Origin: Alloascoidea africana
Lineage: Eukaryota > Ascomycota > Alloascoideomycetes > Alloascoideales > Alloascoideaceae
Reading direction: 5' to 3'
NCBI GenBank assembly: GCA_030581615.1
Contig: JAKTTT010000002.1
Coordinates: forward strand, 62,001 to 126,000
Length of the DNA: 64,000 nt
Every line of letters begins with the position of its first letter. Within the stretch, counting starts at the first letter, position 1. The position numbers and the translations under genes were made by a program. Positions 21,401 through 30,364 of the stretch are shown here, piece after piece. The notes under the pieces were generated by a model. It saw only the letters and a list, made by a program, of their open reading frames with translations, made no database searches and had not been told where the DNA came from.

Positions 21401-22777
21401 CCTCCATATGCAGGCAACAGAAAACTGTGGAAGGATCACCTCTCCCTTGCTTACACGTGAAACGTCATTAATAATTGACTTTTATAAGAGTGTATAATCG
21501 TAGTGTCTCGCCACCACATCGGTTTCATAATCAATTATTTGTCAAAGCCGAAAGGTTTGTAAAATCGGAAACCGAGAGTTCTGAGTTTTGCTGGTTATTC
21601 TACATTTCAATCGGAATAGAGAGCAAGTATCCCGAGTACGAGTCTCGTTCTGCTACTGTGAACATCGGAATACATGGTAAATTATCGAACTAAAGGTGTG
21701 GCAAATACATTTTGGTCGGCTCATGCCAATACTCAAAAGGTTTGTACATTTCAACTGGAGGTAAAGGTTACTTAATATCTGTAGGAAACGGTCCAAATAG
21801 TTTGGGCCAGGTAAATTATGAACAGCAAAAGGAGGGAAAAAATATCTCAAAAATAGTTGATCGAGTAAACATTGATCAAAAAGGAGAATATCTCTAGATG
21901 AGCACAAGGCACAGGAAAAGATGAAAGATACTGTCTATTCACATACATACAAATGGCGTCGTTAAAAAAGAAGACCTTAAGAGGTTACTTGGTCTTGTTT
22001 CAGAGAAGAGAGTGCTTTTACTGAGTAGCAATCTGCAGCCATTAAACCAAGCTACTCCTATGGTGTTCATAGAAAAGTTCTCAAGTGACCATCATCTGCG
22101 AAGATGCATCATAATAATCCAGTGGGCTTGAGCTTGAATTTAGCCAGATAAATTTCGGGTTATGGGCTCATGTTTCAACGCTCTCCTTTTAGCCATTGAA
22201 AGAATACATCTCTTTGCATTCTAATACTTTTAAGTCCTTGTATGCTTTACCCTCAAGCTTTCATTTTGCTTTTAATTGAACCCCACAATACTCTCGAAAT
22301 CTAACATAAAACTGGCATGATGATACGCTTTTGTCGGCTAAAGGTGGAACATTGAAATCAACCTGTTCTGGCTTACTCATTATTACTGATACTTCTCGTT
22401 TAATTCATTCCATTCTTACCCTTGTTTCTTGGCTTGTCGGTAAAATAATCCTTTTCTAGTAATTTTCCAGTTGCAATCCCAGGCAGCGATTATCGCAGTT
22501 ACCATTAAACACATATTTTGTCACCATCAGAGCTCATGCTACATCGGCTCAACACTCACTCCGAATAGGTCCTTTATTTAAACGTATTAAAATTTTCGTC
22601 ATGCTCTTCAGGATTTCGAGACTGGTTTATGATGTTTCAAGTAAAGTCTGTTAGATAGAGCTGATTGTAAACGCGGAGTCTGAAGCGCTCGGTATATGGA
22701 AATTCATATTGTTATTTGAGATCGATTTGATGTCTGTAAATCTAGACTGCACAATCGCATAGATTCTAGATAATCTA
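18425..22777. other. Gene desert, possible centromeric or pericentromeric DNA
   Basis: About 4.4 kb of AT-rich DNA with no ORF above ~90 codons on either strand that has protein-like composition, no recognisable RNA gene beyond the tRNA at its left end, and no obvious transposon. With the part left of the tRNA the empty stretch is 6.3 kb between PTC5 and the GATA gene, far longer than the usual 0.3-1.4 kb spacers here. This is the size and look of a regional yeast centromere or a decayed element cluster. I could not establish long inverted or tandem repeats by eye. Confidence 0.45.
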
Positions 22778-22796
22778 CATCTGATAATATCAGATG
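22778..22796. promoter_or_regulatory. 19-bp palindrome with iron-type GATA sites
   Basis: CATCTGATAATATCAGATG is a perfect inverted repeat (9-bp arms around one A). It contains ATCTGATAA, the ATCWGATAA site known for Sfu1/Fep1/SREA iron repressors, and on the other strand ATCTGATAT, one base off. It lies about 300 bp upstream of the GATA factor's ATG. Further GATA cores sit nearby (TAGATAATC at 22768, GCGATAATC near 22850). Autoregulation is inferred. Confidence 0.6.
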
Positions 22797-23097
22797 AGGT
22801 GTCGGTATTGTGAATCCCAAGGCGGGTCTCAGTTATTCATAATATAGCGATAATCAGCTTACGCAAACCGCAGAGAACAATAATACGCAGAAAACGATAT
22901 CTTGAGCTTCATCGTCCACTAGAGGCATATCAGTTTGATCAATTCCTTGTCAGCCACTACCGGCTTTTCCTTTTTATTCTTTTTCTTTATTTCTGTCTTC
23001 TCTCTTCTCTTTCTTTTGCTTTTTCTCATTTTACAAAAAAGACGGTGAAATAAGAGGAAAAAGATAAAAGTATTTGGACGAGGCAGGAGCTTCAGGA

Positions 23098-24315
23098 ATG
23101 CCTTCTCAAGTCTGCTCAAATTGCCAAACAACTAGAACTCCACTCTGGAGGAGGACGCCGGAAGGCCAGTTAGTGTGCAATGCCTGCGGATTGTATCTAA
23201 AGGCAAACAAAATTCATCGTCCTATTCATTTAAAACGGCCACCGATTGTTGTTACAGACCCAACTTCAGTTTTAATTGATCAGGAGTCCGTCACGGCCTC
23301 CAAATCTACGATAAACATTCACAGTCAGCCAATGAGCTACAATGAGAGTTTGACCTCAACGAAATCGACTGATAAAAGCGAGATAAATTTATGGACTGGG
23401 ACGTACAAAGGTTATGATCTATCAGAAATAGAGAAAGATGGTCAAAAAGGGTGTTTCGGCCATACAAAGCATTCTGCTTACGAAAATTCAAGGAAAACTA
23501 AACCAGTCTCTGGCTTCAAACGCGTGGATAACCACAAACCCGGCATTTCCATTGCTTGCCAAAATTGTGGGACAACTGTGACGCCTTTATGGCGGCGAGA
23601 TGAACAAGGTCATACTATCTGTAACGCATGTGGCTTGTACTACAAACTGCACGGCTCTGATCGACCAATAGGGATGAGAAAGGCCACTATCAAAAGAAGA
23701 AAAGGGATTTATAGAACTTTTAGACAGCTAAGCTTATTGAAGAATGAAACCTCGAGCTCGCTCATATCGCCAAAGTCTACTTCGAATATTCCTTCAATAG
23801 GCAGATGCACGAGCCCCCTTTTGGCGCCACCTTTAATGCTTCCTCCGATATATCAAATCACGGCAGAGCGGGATAAGGAATGTTCAACCCCAGTAGCGAT
23901 TGATTTTACTGGTCTCTACTCCAAGTCTAAGACGACTCTGGATCAAAATGTTTCTTTACCCCAACTTCATGTTCCTAGCATATCTTCGTTAGAGCATTTC
24001 GCACAACAGTTGAAAGACAACAACAGTCTGGCGGTGTCTGAGCTTACAAATAGACCAAACCATCAAATCTCTGTTGAATCCATGTTAAATACTGCAGATT
24101 TGGCTGAACCAAATTGCTTGCCAAGTCCCGAACCCCACCAAAAGGATGCTTTGATTAAAAAGCGACTTGCATATGACCATGAAGTCACCAATTCAGAAAG
24201 CATCGCGTTAAATCCCACTCCTAGATACCAAGAAATGGAGAAAACCTTGGAGGAGTATCGAAAAAAGATCAAAGAATTAGAAGATGCGCTCGCTCTGAAA
24301 GGTCCCCATTCCTGA
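23098..24315 (+). CDS. Two-zinc-finger GATA transcription factor, Sfu1/Fep1-like
   Basis: 405 residues from the first ATG (23098). Finger 1 is C6-X2-C9-X17-C27-X2-C30 with TPLWRR and [15 protein letters not shown]; finger 2 is C154-X2-C157-X17-C175-X2-C178 followed by a basic tail [11 protein letters not shown]. The C-terminus is a short coiled coil ([18 protein letters not shown]). Two GATA fingers in this spacing are typical of the fungal iron repressors Sfu1, Fep1 and SREA, which silence iron-uptake genes when iron is ample. Those proteins carry a four-cysteine iron-binding block between the fingers; here the linker has a single Cys (C119), so iron sensing, if any, must differ. Finger 1 starts six residues from the N-terminus, so an upstream exon cannot be excluded. 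A nitrogen-type GATA role (Dal80/Gzf3-like, which also have a coiled coil) is the alternative. Confidence 0.85.
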   Translation: MPSQVCSNCQTTRTPLWRRTPEGQLVCNACGLYLKANKIHRPIHLKRPPIVVTDPTSVLIDQESVTASKSTINIHSQPMSYNESLTSTKSTDKSEINLWTGTYKGYDLSEIEKDGQKGCFGHTKHSAYENSRKTKPVSGFKRVDNHKPGISIACQNCGTTVTPLWRRDEQGHTICNACGLYYKLHGSDRPIGMRKATIKRRKGIYRTFRQLSLLKNETSSSLISPKSTSNIPSIGRCTSPLLAPPLMLPPIYQITAERDKECSTPVAIDFTGLYSKSKTTLDQNVSLPQLHVPSISSLEHFAQQLKDNNSLAVSELTNRPNHQISVESMLNTADLAEPNCLPSPEPHQKDALIKKRLAYDHEVTNSESIALNPTPRYQEMEKTLEEYRKKIKELEDALALKGPHS

Positions 24316-24907
24316 CTTTTCTTTATAAGAAACGCTAATGTTGATGATTCTGAGGACTTTGCTGTAATTACTCTTGACACATTGAAGGCAAACGCATCAC
24401 CAACTATAATCATTCATTGGTTGACTATTTATTGATATCTGTTTTGATGTTGATGGCAAGGTAGGCTCTTTGGGTCTGCTTCTACAGCACCAGAGAGGCC
24501 ACAAAAGTTTACCTTCAATGCCATTGCTTATTTATTAGAACTCTTGTTTCTCTATTTCGGCTAAAGATTTTTTTAAGGATGATATCAACGATGAATTATA
24601 TTCTCTGATTGCATTTTGTTTCATTTATGTTCTGGCTTTATATGATATAAAATACATTTCTTTATGACTCCTCTCAGTCCGTTAGGCTGCAACAGTTCAT
24701 GGGCTTCTGCATAAAAATGCTCCATCAAATCTCTCTACAGCCCTGTTATAATGAAAATAATGAGAAGTTACAATAACTATGACAAGACACATTATTTGAG
24801 GGAAAAATAGATTGACTTCATTTTTTACTAGACCTGGAGCTTTGCATCCAAACTGTAACCGTTTCGAGAATCTATCTACTTTGCAGATCGAGATACTACA
24901 ATATTTT
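24316..24907. other. Convergent intergenic region, GATA factor / VPS68
   Basis: 592 bp between two convergent 3' ends, AT-rich with T runs suitable for 3'-end formation. No gene or RNA seen. Confidence 0.5.
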
Positions 24908-25678
24908 TCAAAGGGTGATAGAGTAGGCCCGCTCATCTCTAAAATCTTGTCCCACCCAAAGCACAATACAACTGAATGCAACACTGGCGTTGCAGATAAC
25001 ATTATTCAGTCCCATTAGTAGTGTTGGCATTTTTGTGTATCCTTTCTGAACAAATTCCAGTAGTAGAATCACTATGGAACCTGATAAGCCACACACCAGT
25101 AGTAACAGCCCTGTGAGCAAAACAAGGCGGGCATGCCAGGCAGTAAGGGGATCAGTTCCTAATGACTGTTCCACGATCTTCGATCGATCTAACAGATTGA
25201 TTCTATCTTGTTGTCCATTTTCACTCGTTAGTTAGCTGTTATGTTTGACCACTTTATGCCATCTACAGGTCCATCTTACTACCGTTACACCCAAACGAAT
25301 AGAAAGAAACAAGAAACGTCAAAGCTTCTACTTACGTCACCAATCCCAGCGACGAGAGAATAAATGGAATCCAGTCTTGAATCCCTATATGGACTTTGGA
25401 GGCATTTGCATATGTGGAAAACACAGCAGAATCGACAAGTATCCACAAACCAAAGGCATACTACAAAGCATTGTTGAAGACCAAATTATCAGGCGTCAAA
25501 TGTATTTTCGAGTCAGCTTTGGCTTATAGCTCTACATAGAATGAAAGGTGGGGGAAAAGTATAACGGACATACCAAACCGCCTGACATGTAAACACAGAT
25601 TGTTCTTATCGTGGTGGGGCCAATAAACCTTTGATAGGGGCTATCGACAGGTGAAGGATGAAGAAGAGGCTGATTCAT
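24908..25678 (-). CDS. VPS68: Vps68 (TMEM50/UPF0220 family), three exons
   Basis: Exons: 25574-25678, 25336-25460 and 24908-25223, giving 181 residues (yeast Vps68 has 184). Intron 1 has GTATGT, a CTGAC branch and TTTGTAG; intron 2 has GTAAGT, tandem CTAACTAAC and an unusual GAG acceptor, the only one that keeps the frame. The product has four hydrophobic segments and family blocks ICVYMSGGLYAFGLWIL, VHIGIQDWIPFILSSLG, TAWHARLVLLTG, GLSGSIVILL, LLMGLNNVICN and the C-terminus YSITL. Vps68 is an endosomal membrane protein that works with Vps55 in endosome-to-vacuole transport. Only the last exon forms a long ORF, so simple gene finding would report an 88-residue fragment. Confidence 0.95.
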
Positions 25679-25941
25679 TCCCGTTCGAGCCTACAGTGTA
25701 GAGAAGAACAAAGAGATGAAGAGTAAAAGTGAGTAAAATTAAATCATCAAAAATGATTAGACGATCTCTAGTCATTTGTACTTGAGTCTAGTCCTATTGA
25801 TTTACATAACAGCCTTGAACATAGCATTGCTCATTAATACCATTTGGTCCAATCCCTACTTTTAGCTTTTGACCATAGATCTTATGATCAATTTCATACC
25901 ATTCATGGCCTTCATCTGTGTACTTGAAGAATTCAAAAGAA

Positions 25942-27450
25942 CTAATAATATATTTCTTTGAAAAAATACTTTCCCCGAAACATATTCTTACAACCGACAG
26001 CAATACACTTTTTGGGAGTATCTTCACATTTTATTGAACTTTCCAAAGACTCATCCGGAACATCTAATCTCCGTCGTTTTGACTTGCCTTTCCCATTTCC
26101 CTTTTTTGCAGCTGGCCGCTTTTTCTTTTCCGAGTCTATTTCGCGAACGCATCGTCCACAGTAAACGTGGCCGCAAGTTGCGAAAAATGATCTTTTAGAT
26201 AGGTTTTGATCAATCTTTGAGAAGGGAATAAACGCCTGCCATGGACGTGGAACATCCATAACTTCAGACTCCTCATCCTCTTTTGCGTCTGTCTTATTGT
26301 CATTATCATTTCCATCCTCACCTTTCTGGAAATCGACTACTTCTGATTCCTTTAAAAACTTATCTTTTATTCCCAGACCGAGCTCTATTCCACAGAGCGT
26401 ACATATTAATGCCTTCTTACCGTCTATGGATCTTGAGTACCCTCTCCCAACAGGGAGGAGCACATCTTCCTTTGCCTTTTGAGTCTCCAAGACCTTTGAG
26501 GCTCTGGTTATAGAGCATAGAGAATCCCCATCCTCTCTGGGCCTTAAACGCCCAGAATTGGCGCTTACACTTCCTATTGTGTCTATCCGATTTGGAACAT
26601 CGACAACAGCCGGTAAAAAAGTCGGTCGATGGTCATCATAAAACTGGAAAACTGCATTTTGAAACGAGGTTCTTGGGGGAATTCTCGGCTGCTGATCGGC
26701 ATCCATTGGAATATGAAGAACTCTTCCAGGAAAATGCAGTGCGATTTGCCCATCATCTGGTTGTTGTAGTGTTTGCGGGTTCCTCGTTCTACTTTGATCT
26801 CGTGTCTGTGAAGTTTCTTCTCTCAGTCTTTGCCTTAAATTACCTTCTAGACGTCTAATAGAATCCAAAGTCACGGATAATTCAGTTAAATCTTCTTGAA
26901 TTTGTAGTCTTCTCTGTCTTGTCGCAGCATGAGAAAACATTCCTGGTTCTAATCTTCTCGCTTCTGCCTCAAGAATGAGCTGCTCGGTTTCGAGTCCCCT
27001 TCTCTCCTGCTCAAAAAAAACCAGGTTTCGTCTTAATTGATCTTCTATTTCAGGGTCTCTCCCGTCGGGTTCTGGTGCCGAAATCGGGTTTCGCTGTTGT
27101 CGTTGCTGTTGTTGTCGCTGTGGTTGTCGATCTCGGGATGCGAGCAGGTCTGCTTGATATGATCTGAAAGAGGTAGAGGGGTCTAGTGGGCCTATTATTC
27201 CTTGTTCGCGGACAAAAATGAGCTCATCGCCATGATCTCTTACTTGTGGTCGCCTTCTAACTCGCCGTCTGATTCCACCAACGTTAGAGCTTGACACTGG
27301 CGGTATTGTGGACCCATTATTGTGACCTGGTTGACTTTGATTTTGAGTATTTAGTAGTTGGGGCAGCTCATAAGCAGTTCCAAGCCAGAAAGGATTAGAG
27401 GTTCCTACAACCTCTATATCCTCATCTGACAAATCAAAATAATTCGACAT
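25942..27450 (-). CDS. RING-type protein with SUMO-interaction motifs, Slx5-like
   Basis: About 502 residues from the ATG at 27450 (MSNYFDLSDEDIEVVG). Acidic-hydrophobic motifs DEDIEVVG and ELIFVRE near the N-terminus look like SUMO-interacting motifs. A Gln/Arg-rich middle is followed by a bipartite Cys/His module at the C-terminus: ICTLCGIELG, then KRSFFATCGHVYCGRCVREI, then KCIAVGCKNMF, ending KEIYY. Spacing is that of a split RING interrupted by acidic and Lys-rich inserts. The combination suggests a SUMO-targeted ubiquitin ligase subunit such as Slx5/Rfp, acting with Slx8 in genome maintenance. The family match is by pattern only. The open frame continues 27 codons upstream without an ATG, so a spliced first exon is possible. 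Confidence 0.65.
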   Translation of the reverse strand: MSNYFDLSDEDIEVVGTSNPFWLGTAYELPQLLNTQNQSQPGHNNGSTIPPVSSSNVGGIRRRVRRRPQVRDHGDELIFVREQGIIGPLDPSTSFRSYQADLLASRDRQPQRQQQQRQQRNPISAPEPDGRDPEIEDQLRRNLVFFEQERRGLETEQLILEAEARRLEPGMFSHAATRQRRLQIQEDLTELSVTLDSIRRLEGNLRQRLREETSQTRDQSRTRNPQTLQQPDDGQIALHFPGRVLHIPMDADQQPRIPPRTSFQNAVFQFYDDHRPTFLPAVVDVPNRIDTIGSVSANSGRLRPREDGDSLCSITRASKVLETQKAKEDVLLPVGRGYSRSIDGKKALICTLCGIELGLGIKDKFLKESEVVDFQKGEDGNDNDNKTDAKEDEESEVMDVPRPWQAFIPFSKIDQNLSKRSFFATCGHVYCGRCVREIDSEKKKRPAAKKGNGKGKSKRRRLDVPDESLESSIKCEDTPKKCIAVGCKNMFRGKYFFKEIYY

Positions 27451-28081
27451 AGGTAGAGGGTTTGCAATTAGAGTGGGTGCTTGTAGTGCTTGACCAGAGC
27501 GTTGTTCAGCTTGATGGGAGTGTCTTTTCAAAAGAGTTTTGCTACTAATGAAGAGTTACCCGGACACACACTTCTGTTTGCAAAATTGGAATTGGCAGGA
27601 TGATTGTGAGGGTTGTCAGTCTATTTCTACCTTCAATGGTCGATCGTCCTCTTCCTCTAGTCAGAACCTCCCCTTTATATATCTCTCTCTAGACACTGCC
27701 ACTGCCACTGCCCACACACACACCACTAACTCTCAGCCTTCCGATGCTCTCCTCCTGGCCAGCCACCCAACCTAGGCGGCCTGTCGCTTCCAATGATCAT
27801 CTTTCTCAATAACCATTGGAAACAATTAGTTAACGGTAGAGGCTGGCCGTGAATCAGGGGCCTTTTTCTCTCATTTTTATACTATTCATAGCGACTACTG
27901 AGCCAAAGACTGACCAGTCCATGACGTCCTCTATCCTCGTCTACTCGTAGGCTGTCGAGTGCAATGAAATGTTAATGTATTTTTGATAGCATATGATTAT
28001 ACACCGATAATGCTAATAATTCGTTCCAGTAACAACAAAATGATGGATATATAAATGTCTAACATGAATACTTTCTAAGGT
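27451..28081. other. Intergenic: promoter of the RING gene, 3' end of the SNZ gene
   Basis: 631 bp. Contains a short CTGCCA/CACA-rich tract around 27695-27725. No gene or clear regulator site seen. Confidence 0.4.
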
Positions 28082-29289
28082 TTACCATCCTCTAGAAGCC
28101 ATCTTCTCCTCTTTCCTCAAGCTTTCAACGGTTCTTCCCACCATCGCAGGGCCCAAATCCGTAGAAACCTCGACCAGTATCTTGGGGTCTTTGTAGTGGG
28201 TGACAGCCTGTACAATGGCTTTTGCTCTCTTCTCGGGGTTTTCCCCCTTGAAAATTCCCGATCCGACAAAAACGCCATCGCAGCCCAACTGCATACAAAG
28301 AGCAGCATCAGCTGGCGTTGCTACTCCTCCAGCCGCAAAGTTGACCACTGGAAGTCTTCCTAGCTTGGCGGTTTGGGCCAACAGATCATAAGGGGCTCCA
28401 ATCTCTTTGGCGTAGTGGAAGAGTTCCGATGGGGTCTTTGTTCCTGCTACCTTGATTTCTTGAGCAATTGTCCTCATATGCTTGACTGCTTCGGTAACAT
28501 CTCCAGTACCTGCCTCACCTTTGGTCCTAATCATTGCGGCTCCTTCGTTGATACGCCGCAATGCTTCACCCAAATTTTTAGCACCGCAGACAAAAGGAAC
28601 TTTGAAATCTGCCTTTGCAATGTGGTTAACCTGATCAGCGGGAGTGAGAACCTCTATTTGGTTGTGTTAATTAGATGAATTTCCGCATTAGGAGAAGAAT
28701 ATACGAACCTGATTCATCAATGTAATCACAACCCAAGGCTTCGAGGATTTGTGCCTCTACAAAATGGCCAATTCTACATTTTGCCATAACTTGACAAAAA
28801 GAAAGGTTAATTTCCGTTTAAGCCTGTGATAAAACTTGTGGAATCGCTCTCCACACATACCAGGAATGGTGACACTAAATATTGGTGGTCAGCAACCTAA
28901 AAGTAACAAAAAGAAGGCTCACACAACATACGCATCCATTATTTCTTTAATCAGTTTGGGGTCGCTCATTCTAGCAACACCACCTTCGGCTCTAATATCG
29001 GCTGGAACCCGTTCAAGGGCCATGACAGCACAAGCGCCTGCTTTTTCGGCAACGATGGCTTGTTCAGCGTTGACGACACTATGATTTCATCCGTTAGCTT
29101 GATTCTGAAGCAGAAATCAATCAAGCTTTGGCAACAGGAGGGACTTACTCCATAATAACACCTCCTAAACAGACATGTTAGCCAATTGATCCTCAAAAGG
29201 GCCAAAAGAGAGTGGATTTAGTGTGTCAAACCTTTTAACATCTGGGCCAAACCGGCTTTTAGCTTGAAACTTCCCGTTGATGATGACAT
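28082..29289 (-). CDS. SNZ1: Pyridoxal 5'-phosphate synthase subunit (Snz/Pdx1), six exons
   Basis: Exons on the minus strand: 29232-29289, 29149-29164 (16 nt), 28932-29078, 28861-28874 (14 nt), 28709-28789 and 28082-28653; total 295 residues (yeast Snz1 297). All junctions restore the conserved sequence: [129 protein letters not shown]. The DVV/AK/GG catalytic-barrel signatures of PdxS are present. With a glutaminase partner (Sno/PdxT, not in the window) it makes vitamin B6 from ribose 5-phosphate, glyceraldehyde 3-phosphate and ammonia. Intron 1 has an odd donor (GTTTGA). Gcn4-type sites lie about 270 bp upstream. Confidence 0.96.
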
Positions 29290-30364
29290 GATGAATAACT
29301 GTTACCACTTTTTAGGCTATTTCTGTGAGATCTTGTAGCGTGGATGCCTGGAAACAAGCGGAAAAGGCTGACTTTATATAGATGGCCGTTTTTCTCGACG
29401 ACAAATCACATTGAAAGCAAGATCAATTGGCGTGAACCCGCCCCGGCAGTTATACAAACCCACGCCCCGACTGTGCCGAGCGCCAACTGCAATACAAAAA
29501 GAGGACCGTACCGAAAAAAGACCTCATTCCACCCGGCCAGCGTCGGTCCCTCCGAATGAGTCACCCACATGACTCAGGCTACCAGCAGCCGGGTAACTGC
29601 ATGCTGCTCTCTGGCGATTGGCTGATTGGGAAGGAGGGCCAGGTAGCCATGGACATGACTCGGAAAGCCAGAGCAGCCAGGAAAACTTTGTTCGCAAATC
29701 CCCTTGTATATGCGCTTACTCGGGAACCCCAAAACCCTCTGAAACATGTGTGTGTTTTGCAAGAGCTAGATGTCTGCCGATGGAGCAGAATCGATGGAGA
29801 GAACGTGGGGATGGCAGCTTATCGCGTTCTATTCCACTATTTAGTACCGACCGGCCTGGACATACCAAATCCAGCAATTAACACAATCCCCTTCATAGTT
29901 CCTGTACAGATTTTCCAGTAACGCGAGCAGAGTAGATACTGTTCTGTTGATGATTTGGCAGGCACCATGGTGGGATCATACTCACACGAGTCGATCCAAC
30001 TCGTTATCTCTCTTCCAGAGAGTGTCTGCTCCCCTGAAATCGCCCACAGTCTCGCTAGAGAACACAACACGGACCCCTTCCCGTTGCCAGGATCGCTCTT
30101 TTCAATAACAATCGAAAAAAGAAAGCTCGTCTCAAAGCGTGGCAAGCTCACACTTTAAACCGCCAAAAGTCTGCTCCTGTTTGATCTCTACATACTATTT
30201 GATCTCACTCGAACAGTCCATGAGCCCACCTCCCCCTTTTAAAATCCTACATCACAAAAAAAAATATAGGAAAGGAAAACTATTACTACTCTTCTTTTCC
30301 AGAAAAACAAGAGAATTTGCTTCGCCTAGGAGTATACTCCAAACGCCATATCTCTTCTATCGTC
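29290..30364. other. Divergent intergenic region SNZ / BUD14
   Basis: 1075 bp between divergent starts. ORFs of up to 121 codons here begin at non-conserved positions and have no protein-like signature. Besides the Gcn4-type pair I see a T/C-rich and A-rich stretch just before BUD14. No partner SNO gene is present. Confidence 0.4.
29557..29576. promoter_or_regulatory. Pair of Gcn4/AP-1 sites upstream of the SNZ gene
   Basis: TGAGTCA (29557-29563) and TGACTCA (29570-29576), both perfect TGASTCA cores, 13 bp apart, some 270-290 bp upstream of the SNZ start codon and about 790 bp from BUD14. SNZ1 in S. cerevisiae is induced under amino acid limitation through Gcn4, so control of the SNZ gene is the likely role. 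Confidence 0.65.

Noticed and set aside
25680-25700. GTTCGAGCC string resembling a tRNA B-box
   Set aside because: No A-box or arms around it; it lies in the VPS68 leader.
29556-29921. 121-codon plus ORF between SNZ and BUD14
   Set aside because: Overlaps other frames, contains the Gcn4-type sites, and matches nothing.
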